Positions 33,963 through 41,104 of a stretch of 64,000 bases of DNA are shown in pieces; position 1 is the first letter of the stretch, and every line of letters begins with the position of its first letter. Origin of the DNA: Streptomyces sp. TLI_171 (GTDB taxonomy: Bacteria; Actinomycetota; Actinomycetes; Streptomycetales; Streptomycetaceae); the NCBI RefSeq assembly GCF_003610255.1, contig NZ_RAPS01000001.1, positions 682,001 through 746,000 of the forward strand. The letters run 5' to 3'. A program made the position numbers and the translations under genes. The notes under the pieces were generated by a model. It had not been told where the DNA came from and did no database searches. It worked only from the letters and a program-made list of their open reading frames with translations.

Positions 33963-35308
33963 CGGACGACCTTGCGGCCCGTCTGCCGGGCGAGCTGGTC
34001 GGCGGCCTGCTTCAGCACCTCGGCCGGGTCCGCGCCCTTGAGCAGCACCTTGGTCTGCGCGTCGGTGACCACCTTGAGCGCGCGGGCGTAGTCGGCGCTG
34101 TAGTTGTAGGCGGGCGACGGGGCCTTGAGCGCCGCCAGGAACACCTCGGCCTTCTGCTGGCCGCCGAAGAACTCCGAGGGCGTGTGGAAGACCGGGTCGT
34201 CGTAGGCCTTCATCAGGGCGGGCGCGATGCCCTTCTCCTGGTAGATCTTCACCTGCGAGGCGGGCCGGGTGAGCGCGAACTCGACGAACTTCCAGGCGGC
34301 GGCCCGGTGCTTGCTGCTGCCGGCGATCGCCAGGTGGGTGGAGTTGACGGTGGCGGCGGTGGAGCCGCCGCGCCGGACGGCCGGGGGCAGCCGCACGCCC
34401 CACTTGCCCTTCTCCCCGGGGACGGTCTCCTCGATGATGCCGCCGAACCAGGTCGGGTACGGGAGGACCGCCGAGGTGCCGGCCTTGATGGAGCTGATCA
34501 GGGCGTTCCAGCCGCCGGAGGCGTCGGCGACCAGGCCGGCGTCGTTCAGCTGCTTGATGATCGTCATCGCCTTGACGGCCTCGGCCGAGTCGAGCGTGAT
34601 CGCACCGTCGAGGTTGAAGTAGAACGCGCCCTGGAGCTGCAGCAGCAACTGGAAGAAGTTGGCGGCGTCCGGGACGGAGGCGGGCTTGTCGATGCCCAGC
34701 AGGTACGTGCCGGTCTTCGCCTTGACGACCTTTCCGGCCTCGATCGCGTCGTCCCAGGTGTCCAGTGACTTCACGTCGACGCCGGCCCGTTCGAAGATGT
34801 CCGCGCGGTAGTAGAAGCCGGCCGAATTGGCCTCCCACGGAAGGGCGTTGACCCGCTTCCCGGTCGGCGAGACGGTCGCCCAGAGGCCCTGGGCGAAGGC
34901 GTCCTTGTACTGGTCGGCGCCGAGCTGGGACAGGTCGGCCAGGCCGCCCGGGAACTTCTCCACGTAGCCGGGCAGGTAGTCGACGCCGATGTGCAGCACG
35001 TCGGCCAGGCCCGCGCCGCCGGCCGCCAGGCCGGTGGTGATCTTGTCCCAGATGGCGGGGTTGCCGATGTCCTCGACGGTGACCTTGATGTCCGGGTACT
35101 GGGCGTTGAACGCGGGAAGCAGCGCGCGCAGCTCGGCCGCCGGGCCGGCCCAGCTCCACACCGAGATCTCGCCCCGGTCGGGGGAGCCGGCGGAGCCGTT
35201 GTCGCCGCTTCCGGCGCCGCTGCCGCTGCAGGCCGCCAGGCCGGTCAGGCCGCTGCCGGCGGCGAGGGCGCCGGTGGTTCTCAGGACGTCGCGACGGGTG
35301 AGGGTCAT
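33959..35308 (-). CDS. Sugar-binding lipoprotein of a CUT1 ABC importer
   Basis: This 449-residue extracellular binding protein has a twin-arginine-like TRRDVLR start and a lipobox ending at Cys27 (GLAAC). The mature protein has ISVWSWAGPAAELRALLPAFNAQYPDIKVTVED, shown here only to residue level by its key WSWAG and FNAQYP blocks, typical of family 1 binding proteins. It heads the operon: binding protein, two permeases, GH36 enzyme, LacI regulator. Its promoter overlaps a CTTGCAAG inverted repeat. The ligand is likely an oligosaccharide. Confidence 0.87.
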   Translation of the reverse strand: MTLTRRDVLRTTGALAAGSGLTGLAACSGSGAGSGDNGSAGSPDRGEISVWSWAGPAAELRALLPAFNAQYPDIKVTVEDIGNPAIWDKITTGLAAGGAGLADVLHIGVDYLPGYVEKFPGGLADLSQLGADQYKDAFAQGLWATVSPTGKRVNALPWEANSAGFYYRADIFERAGVDVKSLDTWDDAIEAGKVVKAKTGTYLLGIDKPASVPDAANFFQLLLQLQGAFYFNLDGAITLDSAEAVKAMTIIKQLNDAGLVADASGGWNALISSIKAGTSAVLPYPTWFGGIIEETVPGEKGKWGVRLPPAVRRGGSTAATVNSTHLAIAGSSKHRAAAWKFVEFALTRPASQVKIYQEKGIAPALMKAYDDPVFHTPSEFFGGQQKAEVFLAALKAPSPAYNYSADYARALKVVTDAQTKVLLKGADPAEVLKQAADQLARQTGRKVVR

Positions 35309-35352
35309 GGGGGACCGCCTTCTGCCAGGTCGGCGAGGGTACCGACGGCAGG

Positions 35353-35382
35353 ACGCTAGCAACCCGTTGATTTGACTTGCAA
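35353..35382 (-). promoter_or_regulatory. Candidate promoter of the sugar-importer operon
   Basis: On the minus strand TTGCAA (35377-35382) is followed after 18 bases by TAGCGT (35353-35358). The -35 lies inside the CTTGCAA repeat arm, so repressor binding would block it. Confidence 0.5.
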
Positions 35383-35430
35383 TATTTCCTTGCAAGTTTT
35401 CTGCTTGCTATGGCACCCATAGCTTGCAAG
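35375..35430. promoter_or_regulatory. LacI-type operator cluster
   Basis: ACTTGCAA (35375-35382) and TTGCAAGT (35390-35397) form a perfect 8-bp inverted repeat. A third CTTGCAAG lies at 35423-35430, and GCTATGG (35407-35413) pairs with CCATAGC (35417-35423). The cluster sits between the divergent binding-protein and secreted-glycosidase genes and is the likely binding site of the LacI repressor at 29470-30468. Confidence 0.62.
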
Positions 35431-35434
35431 CGTA

Positions 35435-35464
35435 TTGATGGCCTTCCGGTCCGGCTGCTAGCGT
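35435..35464 (+). promoter_or_regulatory. Candidate promoter of the secreted glycosidase gene
   Basis: TTGATG (35435-35440) is followed after 18 bases by TAGCGT (35459-35464), the same -10 and spacing as the divergent promoter. The third CTTGCAAG lies 4 bp upstream of the -35. Confidence 0.48.
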
Positions 35465-35507
35465 CCGGGCACCGCATCCCCCGTCACCACACTGACCGGA
35501 GACCCTC

Positions 35508-37856
35508 GTGCGACCTGCCCGCCTGCCGCGCACCACCCTGCTCGCGGCGCTGCCGCTGGTGGCCGCGCTGACCCCGCTGACCGCCGCCTCCGCCACGCCG
35601 GCCGCGCCCGCCGCCGCCCTGGCGTTCACCAATCCCGGCTTCGAACACGGCCGCTCCGGCTGGCAGTTCGGCCCCGGCACCGGCACCGCCGGGGACCGTC
35701 CGCACGACGGCCGCAAGCTCGCCCACCTGGACGGCGGCGCGGGCGGGACCGTCCGACAGACCGTCACCGCCACGAGCAGCGGCAGCTACGACGTCTCGGC
35801 CTGGATCGCCACCGGCGGAGCGGGCGGCGCGTTCACCGTCCGGGTCAACGACGCCGTCGCCGGCACCGTCCCCCTCCCGGCCCGCTCCGCCTACGCCCGC
35901 TACACCGTCCCCCGGATCGCCGTCCGCCCCGGCGACCGGATCGAGATCGCCTTCGCGTCGGGCACGGGCTGGGTCGACGCCGACGAGGTGTCGGCGACCG
36001 CCTCGGGACCGGCCGTGGCCGACGCCGGGTTCGAACAGGGCGGCGCCGGCTGGCAGTTCACCGCCGGGACGGGCCTGGCCGGGAACCAGCCGCACGGCGG
36101 CCGCAACCTGGTGTACCTGGACGCCGGCGCGGGCCGGAAGGTCTGGCAGACCGTCACCTCGACGGGCAGCGGCCGCTACGGCTTCTCCGCCTGGATCGCC
36201 ACCGGCGGCGAGGGCGGCGCGTTCACCGTCCGGGTCAACGACGCCGTCGCCGGCACCGTCCCCCTCCCGGCCCGCTCCGCCTACGCCCGCTACACCGTCC
36301 CCCGGATCGCCGTCCGCCCCGGCGACCGGATCGAGATCGCCTTCGAGTCCGGCGCGGGCTGGGTCAACGCCGACGACGTGATGGTCTCGCCCGCCGCCCC
36401 GGCCGACCCGCGGGTGACCTCCTCCGATCCGAAGATCGCCGCGATGTTCGACTGGGCGAAGACCAAGGCCGGCAGCTGGGTGCACCTGCCCGGGTCGACC
36501 GGCCCGGTGAACGTCGACGAGCGGCAGCGCTCCGGCACCGGGGCCGGGACCTACCAGCCCTCGTACTGGGCGGGCTACGCGCACCGCAGCGGCTTCTACG
36601 GCCGGGACACCGCCCACCAGGTGGACGGCGCGGCGGTGCTCGGCCTGGACGCGGAGAACCTGAACATGCTCGGCGCGTTCGCCGCCACCGCCACCCCCGA
36701 GCAGGCCTACTACCCGGTCTGGGCGCTGAACTTCGACGACCGCACCAACCTGGCCATCGACTACCACGGGCCCGACGACTTCGTCCGCGAGGTCCCCGCC
36801 GCCTTCGAACTGGTGGAGAAGGCCGACCGGGCGTACCGGTGGAGCGGCGACAGCGCCTACGTGGACGACCGGACGCTCTGGTCCTACTACCGGCACGCCA
36901 CCGAGGACTTCGTCGCGCTGCACGACGCCGCCAAGCCCAACGGCGTCGCCGAGGGCACCGGCGAGGGGATCTTCTCCGGTGCGGCCAGCTACGACGAGAG
37001 CGGCGACGACCGGTTCGCCGAGGCCGGCGACTCGATCGGCTCCCAGTACCAGGCGTACCGCGCGATGGCCGACCTGGCCGCCGGCCGCGGCGAGCGGCAG
37101 CTGTCGCAGCAGTACGCGCAGCGCGCCGACGCCTTGAAGGCGTACTTCAACTCGACCTGGAGCGGCACCGGTTCGGGCGCCGACATGGTCCGCGGGTACC
37201 GCACCGACGGCACGCCGATCACCGGCTGGGGCAAGGAGAACAGCTGGTTCATGCCGATGAAGCGGATCGTCGACGCCGGGCCGCGCAGCGACGCCTACCT
37301 GGACTACATCGACCAGCAGGCCGCGGGGGCCGACCGGCCCGGCAACATCGAGGCCTACACCTACCTGCCGGACACCTTCTTCGCCTACAACCGCAACGAC
37401 ACCGCCTGGAAGTGGATGCAGTACGTCTACGACCGCCGCGACGAGCAGCACGTGGTCACCCGGCAGGGCCCGAACGGCGACTACCCGGAGGTCTCCTTCA
37501 CCCTGGTCGGCCAGACCGTGGAGGGCCTGCTCGGCGTCGAACCGGACGCCCCCGCGCACACCCTCGCCACCGCCCCGCACCTGCCCACCGGCACCGACTG
37601 GCTGCAGATCGACGACCTGACCGTCGGCGGCACCACCTTCAGCCTCCGGCACGACGGCGCTACCGGCTCGACCCTGACCAACACCGGCGGCGCCGACACC
37701 TACCGGTGGGAGGCCCGCATCCCCGGCAGCCACCCCACCCTGGTGGTGAACGGCGGTTCGCGACCCGCCGGGACGAAGACGGTGGACGGCGCGGTCTACA
37801 GCTACGTCACCGTGGAGGTCTCCCCCGGCGCGACCGCGACCGTCCGGACGGGCTGA
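35508..37856 (+). CDS. Secreted glycosidase-type enzyme with duplicated N-terminal carbohydrate-binding-like domain
   Basis: The protein of 782 residues starts with a Sec signal (ALPLVAALTPLTAASATPAA). Two copies of a beta-sandwich-like domain follow (about 40-165 and 168-295; FTNPGFE...GWQF and VADAGFEQ...GWQF). Residues about 300-700 look like an alpha/alpha-barrel glycosidase (YWAGYAHRSGFYGRDTAHQVDG, WALNFDDRTNLAIDY). I do not recognise the exact family. GGAGA lies six bases before the GTG. The divergent sugar importer suggests this enzyme releases a sugar for uptake. Part of the duplicated domain is identical at the DNA level. Confidence 0.75.
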   Translation: MRPARLPRTTLLAALPLVAALTPLTAASATPAAPAAALAFTNPGFEHGRSGWQFGPGTGTAGDRPHDGRKLAHLDGGAGGTVRQTVTATSSGSYDVSAWIATGGAGGAFTVRVNDAVAGTVPLPARSAYARYTVPRIAVRPGDRIEIAFASGTGWVDADEVSATASGPAVADAGFEQGGAGWQFTAGTGLAGNQPHGGRNLVYLDAGAGRKVWQTVTSTGSGRYGFSAWIATGGEGGAFTVRVNDAVAGTVPLPARSAYARYTVPRIAVRPGDRIEIAFESGAGWVNADDVMVSPAAPADPRVTSSDPKIAAMFDWAKTKAGSWVHLPGSTGPVNVDERQRSGTGAGTYQPSYWAGYAHRSGFYGRDTAHQVDGAAVLGLDAENLNMLGAFAATATPEQAYYPVWALNFDDRTNLAIDYHGPDDFVREVPAAFELVEKADRAYRWSGDSAYVDDRTLWSYYRHATEDFVALHDAAKPNGVAEGTGEGIFSGAASYDESGDDRFAEAGDSIGSQYQAYRAMADLAAGRGERQLSQQYAQRADALKAYFNSTWSGTGSGADMVRGYRTDGTPITGWGKENSWFMPMKRIVDAGPRSDAYLDYIDQQAAGADRPGNIEAYTYLPDTFFAYNRNDTAWKWMQYVYDRRDEQHVVTRQGPNGDYPEVSFTLVGQTVEGLLGVEPDAPAHTLATAPHLPTGTDWLQIDDLTVGGTTFSLRHDGATGSTLTNTGGADTYRWEARIPGSHPTLVVNGGSRPAGTKTVDGAVYSYVTVEVSPGATATVRTG
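35822..35955 (+). repeat. Intragenic repeat, copy 1
   Basis: These 134 bp are identical to 36212-36345, 390 bp (130 codons) further on in the same gene. Flanking parts of the duplicated domain have diverged, which suggests recent gene conversion or selection acting on this block. Confidence 0.9.
36212..36345 (+). repeat. Intragenic repeat, copy 2
   Basis: This is the second copy of the 134-bp block at 35822-35955. It encodes the same residues (about 236-279) in the second N-terminal domain. Confidence 0.9.
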
Positions 37857-37917
37857 CCGCCCCGCCCGGCACGCCGATGATCTTGCCCGGAGGCCGATCC
37901 CGGCCAAGGATGGCAGG

Positions 37918-38763
37918 ATGACGCACCTTCCGGAACACCGCCGCCCCGGGGCGGGTCGGGCGCGGGCGGCACCGGCGGCGGTGGTGCGGGTCTGCCGCGA
38001 GGTGTGGCGGCGGGGCCGGGAGATCGAGCTGCTGCAGCGGTCGTTCGCGTTCGCCGCGCTGTTCTTCGTCACCCTGGTGCCGCTGCTGGTGGTGATCGCG
38101 GCGGCCGTCCCGGGCAGCGGCACCGGGATCACCGAGTGGATCACCGACGCGCTGGGCCTCACCGGCCCCGGCCGGGACGCCGTGCACGCGCTGTTCGCCT
38201 CCCGCGGCCAGGTCCTCAGCACCACCACCGCGTTCGGCCTGGCCGCGCTGGCGGTCTTCGGCATCTCGCTGATGTCTGCCGTCCAGGGCGTGTACGAGCG
38301 CATCTGGGACCTGGAGCGCGGCCCGTGGCACGCGGTGTGGCGGCAGACCCTGGCACTGGCCGCGCTGGTCGGCTACATCCTGCTGGCCGCCTGGATCGGC
38401 ACTCCCGGCCGCGGTTCGGTGGTGCAGCCGACGCTGGCGATCACGGTGGACTCCGCCGGCGGCGTGCTGCTGTTCTGGGGTCTGCAGCGGCTGCTGCTGG
38501 CCGGCCGGGTCCCCGCCCGGCAGCTGCTCGCGGGGGCGGTGATCACCATGGCCGCGCTGGTCGGGCTGCGGGTGTTCTCCCGGCTGGTGTTCGCGCCGCT
38601 GCTGGTCTCCAACGCCGTCTCCTACGGCACCGTGGGCACCGTGCTGGTGGTGCAGTCCTGGCTGATCGGCGTCGGCTGGACGGTCTACGCCGGCGCGCTG
38701 GCCGGCCGCGCCCTCACCCGCACCGACCCCCGCGCCCCCACCACCGCGGACCGGCGGCCCTGA
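37918..38763 (+). CDS. YihY/BrkB-family membrane protein
   Basis: The 281-residue integral membrane protein has about six helices and the YihY/UPF0761 pattern: SFAFAALFFVTLVPLLVVIAA in key segments, then MSAVQGVYERIWDLE and a conserved GYILL region. The family was once thought to be ribonuclease BN but is now treated as a membrane transporter of uncertain substrate. It converges on a small membrane-protein gene across a strong hairpin. Confidence 0.8.
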   Translation: MTHLPEHRRPGAGRARAAPAAVVRVCREVWRRGREIELLQRSFAFAALFFVTLVPLLVVIAAAVPGSGTGITEWITDALGLTGPGRDAVHALFASRGQVLSTTTAFGLAALAVFGISLMSAVQGVYERIWDLERGPWHAVWRQTLALAALVGYILLAAWIGTPGRGSVVQPTLAITVDSAGGVLLFWGLQRLLLAGRVPARQLLAGAVITMAALVGLRVFSRLVFAPLLVSNAVSYGTVGTVLVVQSWLIGVGWTVYAGALAGRALTRTDPRAPTTADRRP

Positions 38764-38796
38764 GGGGGCCGAAGCCTCGCTCCTCAGGGCCGCCGG
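38751..38796. terminator. 15-bp perfect hairpin between convergent genes
   Basis: CCGGCGGCCCTGAGG at 38751-38765 pairs perfectly with CCTCAGGGCCGCCGG at 38782-38796. The left arm covers the stop codon of the BrkB-like gene. It lies between convergent genes and can serve both. Confidence 0.68.
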
Positions 38797-38817
38797 CGTT
38801 CCGGGCGCGGCGGTCCG

Positions 38818-38988
38818 CTACCAGCGGTACCAGCGGCCGCGACCGCCGGAGGCGCTGGTGCCGCGGGCGACGAAGCCCAGCAGCCACACCGCCAGGACGA
38901 TGACGGCCACCCACCACAGGGCCTTCAGCGCGAATCCGGCGCCGAACAGCAGCAGGGCGAGCAGTAGGACGAGGAGAAGCGGAACCAT
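38818..38988 (-). CDS. Very small hydrophobic membrane protein
   Basis: This 56-residue frame begins MVPLLLVLLLALLLFG, continues with a second hydrophobic helix (WWVAVIVLAVWLLGF) and ends with a Gly/Arg/Trp tail (GGRGRWYRW). GGAGG lies seven bases before the ATG, which supports translation. It resembles the short hydrophobic lmo0937/DUF5670-type proteins linked to stress. It sits just downstream of the PRC-barrel gene on the same strand, so they may be co-transcribed. Confidence 0.68.
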   Translation of the reverse strand: MVPLLLVLLLALLLFGAGFALKALWWVAVIVLAVWLLGFVARGTSASGGRGRWYRW

Positions 38989-39073
38989 CGGGCGACCTCC
39001 AGGGGTCCGGTCGGATCGGCGGGCCGCTGCACCCCGTCCGCCGACGGGGTGCAGCGGGTCTCGGCGGTGCGGG

Positions 39074-39421
39074 TCAGAGTCGGCCGCCGTAGTAGCCGCC
39101 GAGGTTGCGGCGGTAGTCGGAGTCGGCGAGGTGCGACTCGTGCTGGAAGGTCGGCGCCTCCTTGATCTGCTCCTTGGTGCGGTTCACCCACACCGTGTGG
39201 CTCTCCTCCTCCACCCGCTGGATCACGCCCGCGGGCAGCAGCACCTCCCGGCCGAAGATCCACGGACCGGTGTCGACCACGATGTGGCCGTCGTCGACCT
39301 CGTAGGAGTGCTTGTCCACCTTGCCGATGTGGCCGTCCTCCGCCTCGACCCGGTACCCGGTCAGGTCCATGCCCTCGGCCCAGCCCTCGGCGTGCTCGTA
39401 GCCCCACATTCCGGTGCTCAC
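39074..39421 (-). CDS. PRC-barrel domain protein
   Basis: The 115-residue soluble protein has a PRC-barrel: GYRVEAEDGHIGKVDKHSYE, DGHIVVDTGPWIFGREVLLPAGVIQRV, then a basic segment. Such domains act in RNA processing, photosynthetic reaction centres or stress-linked actinobacterial proteins. AAGGAGG upstream of the GTG at 39421 gives a longer start than the first ATG four codons later. Function is not known beyond the fold. Confidence 0.8.
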   Translation of the reverse strand: MSTGMWGYEHAEGWAEGMDLTGYRVEAEDGHIGKVDKHSYEVDDGHIVVDTGPWIFGREVLLPAGVIQRVEEESHTVWVNRTKEQIKEAPTFQHESHLADSDYRRNLGGYYGGRL

Positions 39422-39527
39422 AACTGCCTCCTTCGCGAAGGGACTTGGTGTCTTCGCTGGTCTGCGGGTCGGCTGCCCGGTTCCGCGGGAGACATGCACG
39501 CCTTTTCGGGCGGGGCGGTGGAAATCG

Positions 39528-40043
39528 TCAGCGGCCCGACGCGGCGTCAGGGGTCTCCAGGCGGGCCAGCCACCCCGTGAGCAGGGCTTCCAGCTGGTCG
39601 GCCTCGGCAGGGGTGAGGGCGGCGAGGAGGCGGTGTTCGTTGCGGATGTGCTCGGTGAAGGCGCGGTCGAACAGCTCGCGGCCGGCCTCGGTGAGGGCCA
39701 CCACGCGGCCGCGCCGGTCGTCGGCGGCGGGGCGGCGGGTGACCAGTCCGGCCCGTTCCAGGCGGTCGATGCGCTTGGTGACGGCGCCGGTGGTGACCAT
39801 GGTGTGGGCGGCGAGCTCACCGGGGGCCCGTTCGTACGGGGCGCCGGCCCGGCGCAGCGCGGCCAGCACGTCGAACTCGCCTTCGCCGAGGTCGTAGCGG
39901 GCGTAGACGGCGCAGAGCTCGTGGGTGAGCAGGGTGGCGACCCGGTGCAGGCGGCCGATCACGCCCTGGGGGGCGACGTCGAGGTCGGGGCGTTCGCGTC
40001 GCCAGGCGTCCTGGATGCGGGCGACGTGGTCCATGGGCTCCAT
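39528..40043 (-). CDS. MarR-family regulator
   Basis: The 171-residue protein has the winged-helix MarR pattern: helix TLLTHELCAVYARYDLGEGEFDVLAALRR in part, the recognition region TTGAVTKRIDRLERAGLV and the wing DDRRGRVVALTEAG. It is divergent from the EamA transporter gene with 39 bp between starts. A palindrome covering both start regions is its likely operator. It probably represses the transporter and itself. The -10 box lies six bases before the ATG, implying a leaderless mRNA. Confidence 0.86.
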   Translation of the reverse strand: MEPMDHVARIQDAWRRERPDLDVAPQGVIGRLHRVATLLTHELCAVYARYDLGEGEFDVLAALRRAGAPYERAPGELAAHTMVTTGAVTKRIDRLERAGLVTRRPAADDRRGRVVALTEAGRELFDRAFTEHIRNEHRLLAALTPAEADQLEALLTGWLARLETPDAASGR

Positions 40044-40047
40044 GACT

Positions 40048-40088
40048 CCAGTGTATCTTCCACGGAAGCTACACTGGCTTCCATGGAA
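40048..40088. promoter_or_regulatory. MarR-type operator overlapping both divergent -10 boxes
   Basis: CCAGTGTA (40048-40055) pairs with TACACTGG (40070-40077), and inside them CTTCC pairs with GGAAG (40057-40068). TTCCACGGAA (40058-40067) recurs as TTCCATGGAA (40079-40088) over the EamA start. TACACT on each strand can act as a -10, followed by 6 bases (minus) or 7 bases (plus) before the ATG. Confidence 0.6.
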
Positions 40089-40997
40089 AATAATCTGCGG
40101 TGGAGCGCGCTGACCGCCCTCGCCCCGGTGGCCTGGGGCGCCAACTACTGGGTCACCCACCGCTACCTGCCGCCCGGCGCGCCGCTCTGGGGTGCGGCGC
40201 TCCGCGCACTGCCGGCCGGCCTGCTGCTGCTCGCCGCGGCCAGGCGGCTGCCGCGCGGCGTGTGGTGGTGGCGCTCCGCGGCGCTCGGCGTCCTGAACAC
40301 CGCCGCGTTCTTCGTGCTGGTCTACCTGGCCTCGCAGTGGCTCCCGGCGGGCACCGCCGCCATGGTGATGGCGCTCTCCCCGCTCGCCCTGATGCTGTGC
40401 GGCTGGCTGCTGCTGGCCGAACGGCCGCGCGCCGCCCAGCTGCTGGGCGGCGCGGTGGGGATCGGCGGGGTGGTGCTGATGCTCGCGGGCGGCGCGGGCG
40501 CGGCCGGTCCGGCCGGGGTGCTCGCCTCGCTCGGCGCACTGCTCGCCTCCTCGGTGGGCTATGCGCTGGCGCGTCGCTGGTCCGCCGACGGCCCGGGCGT
40601 ACTGGCCTCCACCGCTTGGCAGTTGACGTTCGGCGGGCTGCTCCTGCTGCCCGCTGCGGCGCTCTTCGAGGGCCCGCCGCCCGCGCTGGACGGCGGGGCG
40701 CTGTTCGCCTTCGGCTACACCTCGCTGGTCGCCACCGCGCTGGCCTTCCTGGTGTGGTTCGCCGGACTGCGCCGCCTGCCGGCCGCCGGGGTCGGTCTGA
40801 TCGGCCTGCTGAACCCGCTCACCGGGGTGCTGCTGGGCACCGTGCTCGACGGCGAACCGCTGGACGCCGCACGGCTGTGGGGCATCGCCCTGGTCCCGGC
40901 CGGCATCGCCCTCGGCGGGGCCCGCTCCGTACCGGGCTCCACTCACCGGCGCACGGGTTCCGAGCGGACCCGACCGGTCGTCAACTCCCGTTCATGA
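40083..40997 (+). CDS. EamA/DMT-family transporter
   Basis: The 304-residue membrane protein has ten hydrophobic helices in two EamA halves, starting ALAPVAWGANYWVTHRYLPPG. DMT members export amino acids, metabolites or drugs. It is paired with a divergent MarR-type regulator, a common arrangement for inducible exporters. The substrate is unknown. The mRNA is probably leaderless, since TACACT lies seven bases before the ATG. Confidence 0.85.
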   Translation: MENNLRWSALTALAPVAWGANYWVTHRYLPPGAPLWGAALRALPAGLLLLAAARRLPRGVWWWRSAALGVLNTAAFFVLVYLASQWLPAGTAAMVMALSPLALMLCGWLLLAERPRAAQLLGGAVGIGGVVLMLAGGAGAAGPAGVLASLGALLASSVGYALARRWSADGPGVLASTAWQLTFGGLLLLPAAALFEGPPPALDGGALFAFGYTSLVATALAFLVWFAGLRRLPAAGVGLIGLLNPLTGVLLGTVLDGEPLDAARLWGIALVPAGIALGGARSVPGSTHRRTGSERTRPVVNSRS

Positions 40998-41104
40998 CAG
41001 GGCAATGACAGTTCCGTGGCAACGCCGCCGCGCCCCCTACCCGAGGGTCACTTCCGGGTCTAGCGTGCGGGCACCCCCCGATCGCCCGCCAGGAAGAGGC
41101 CCAG

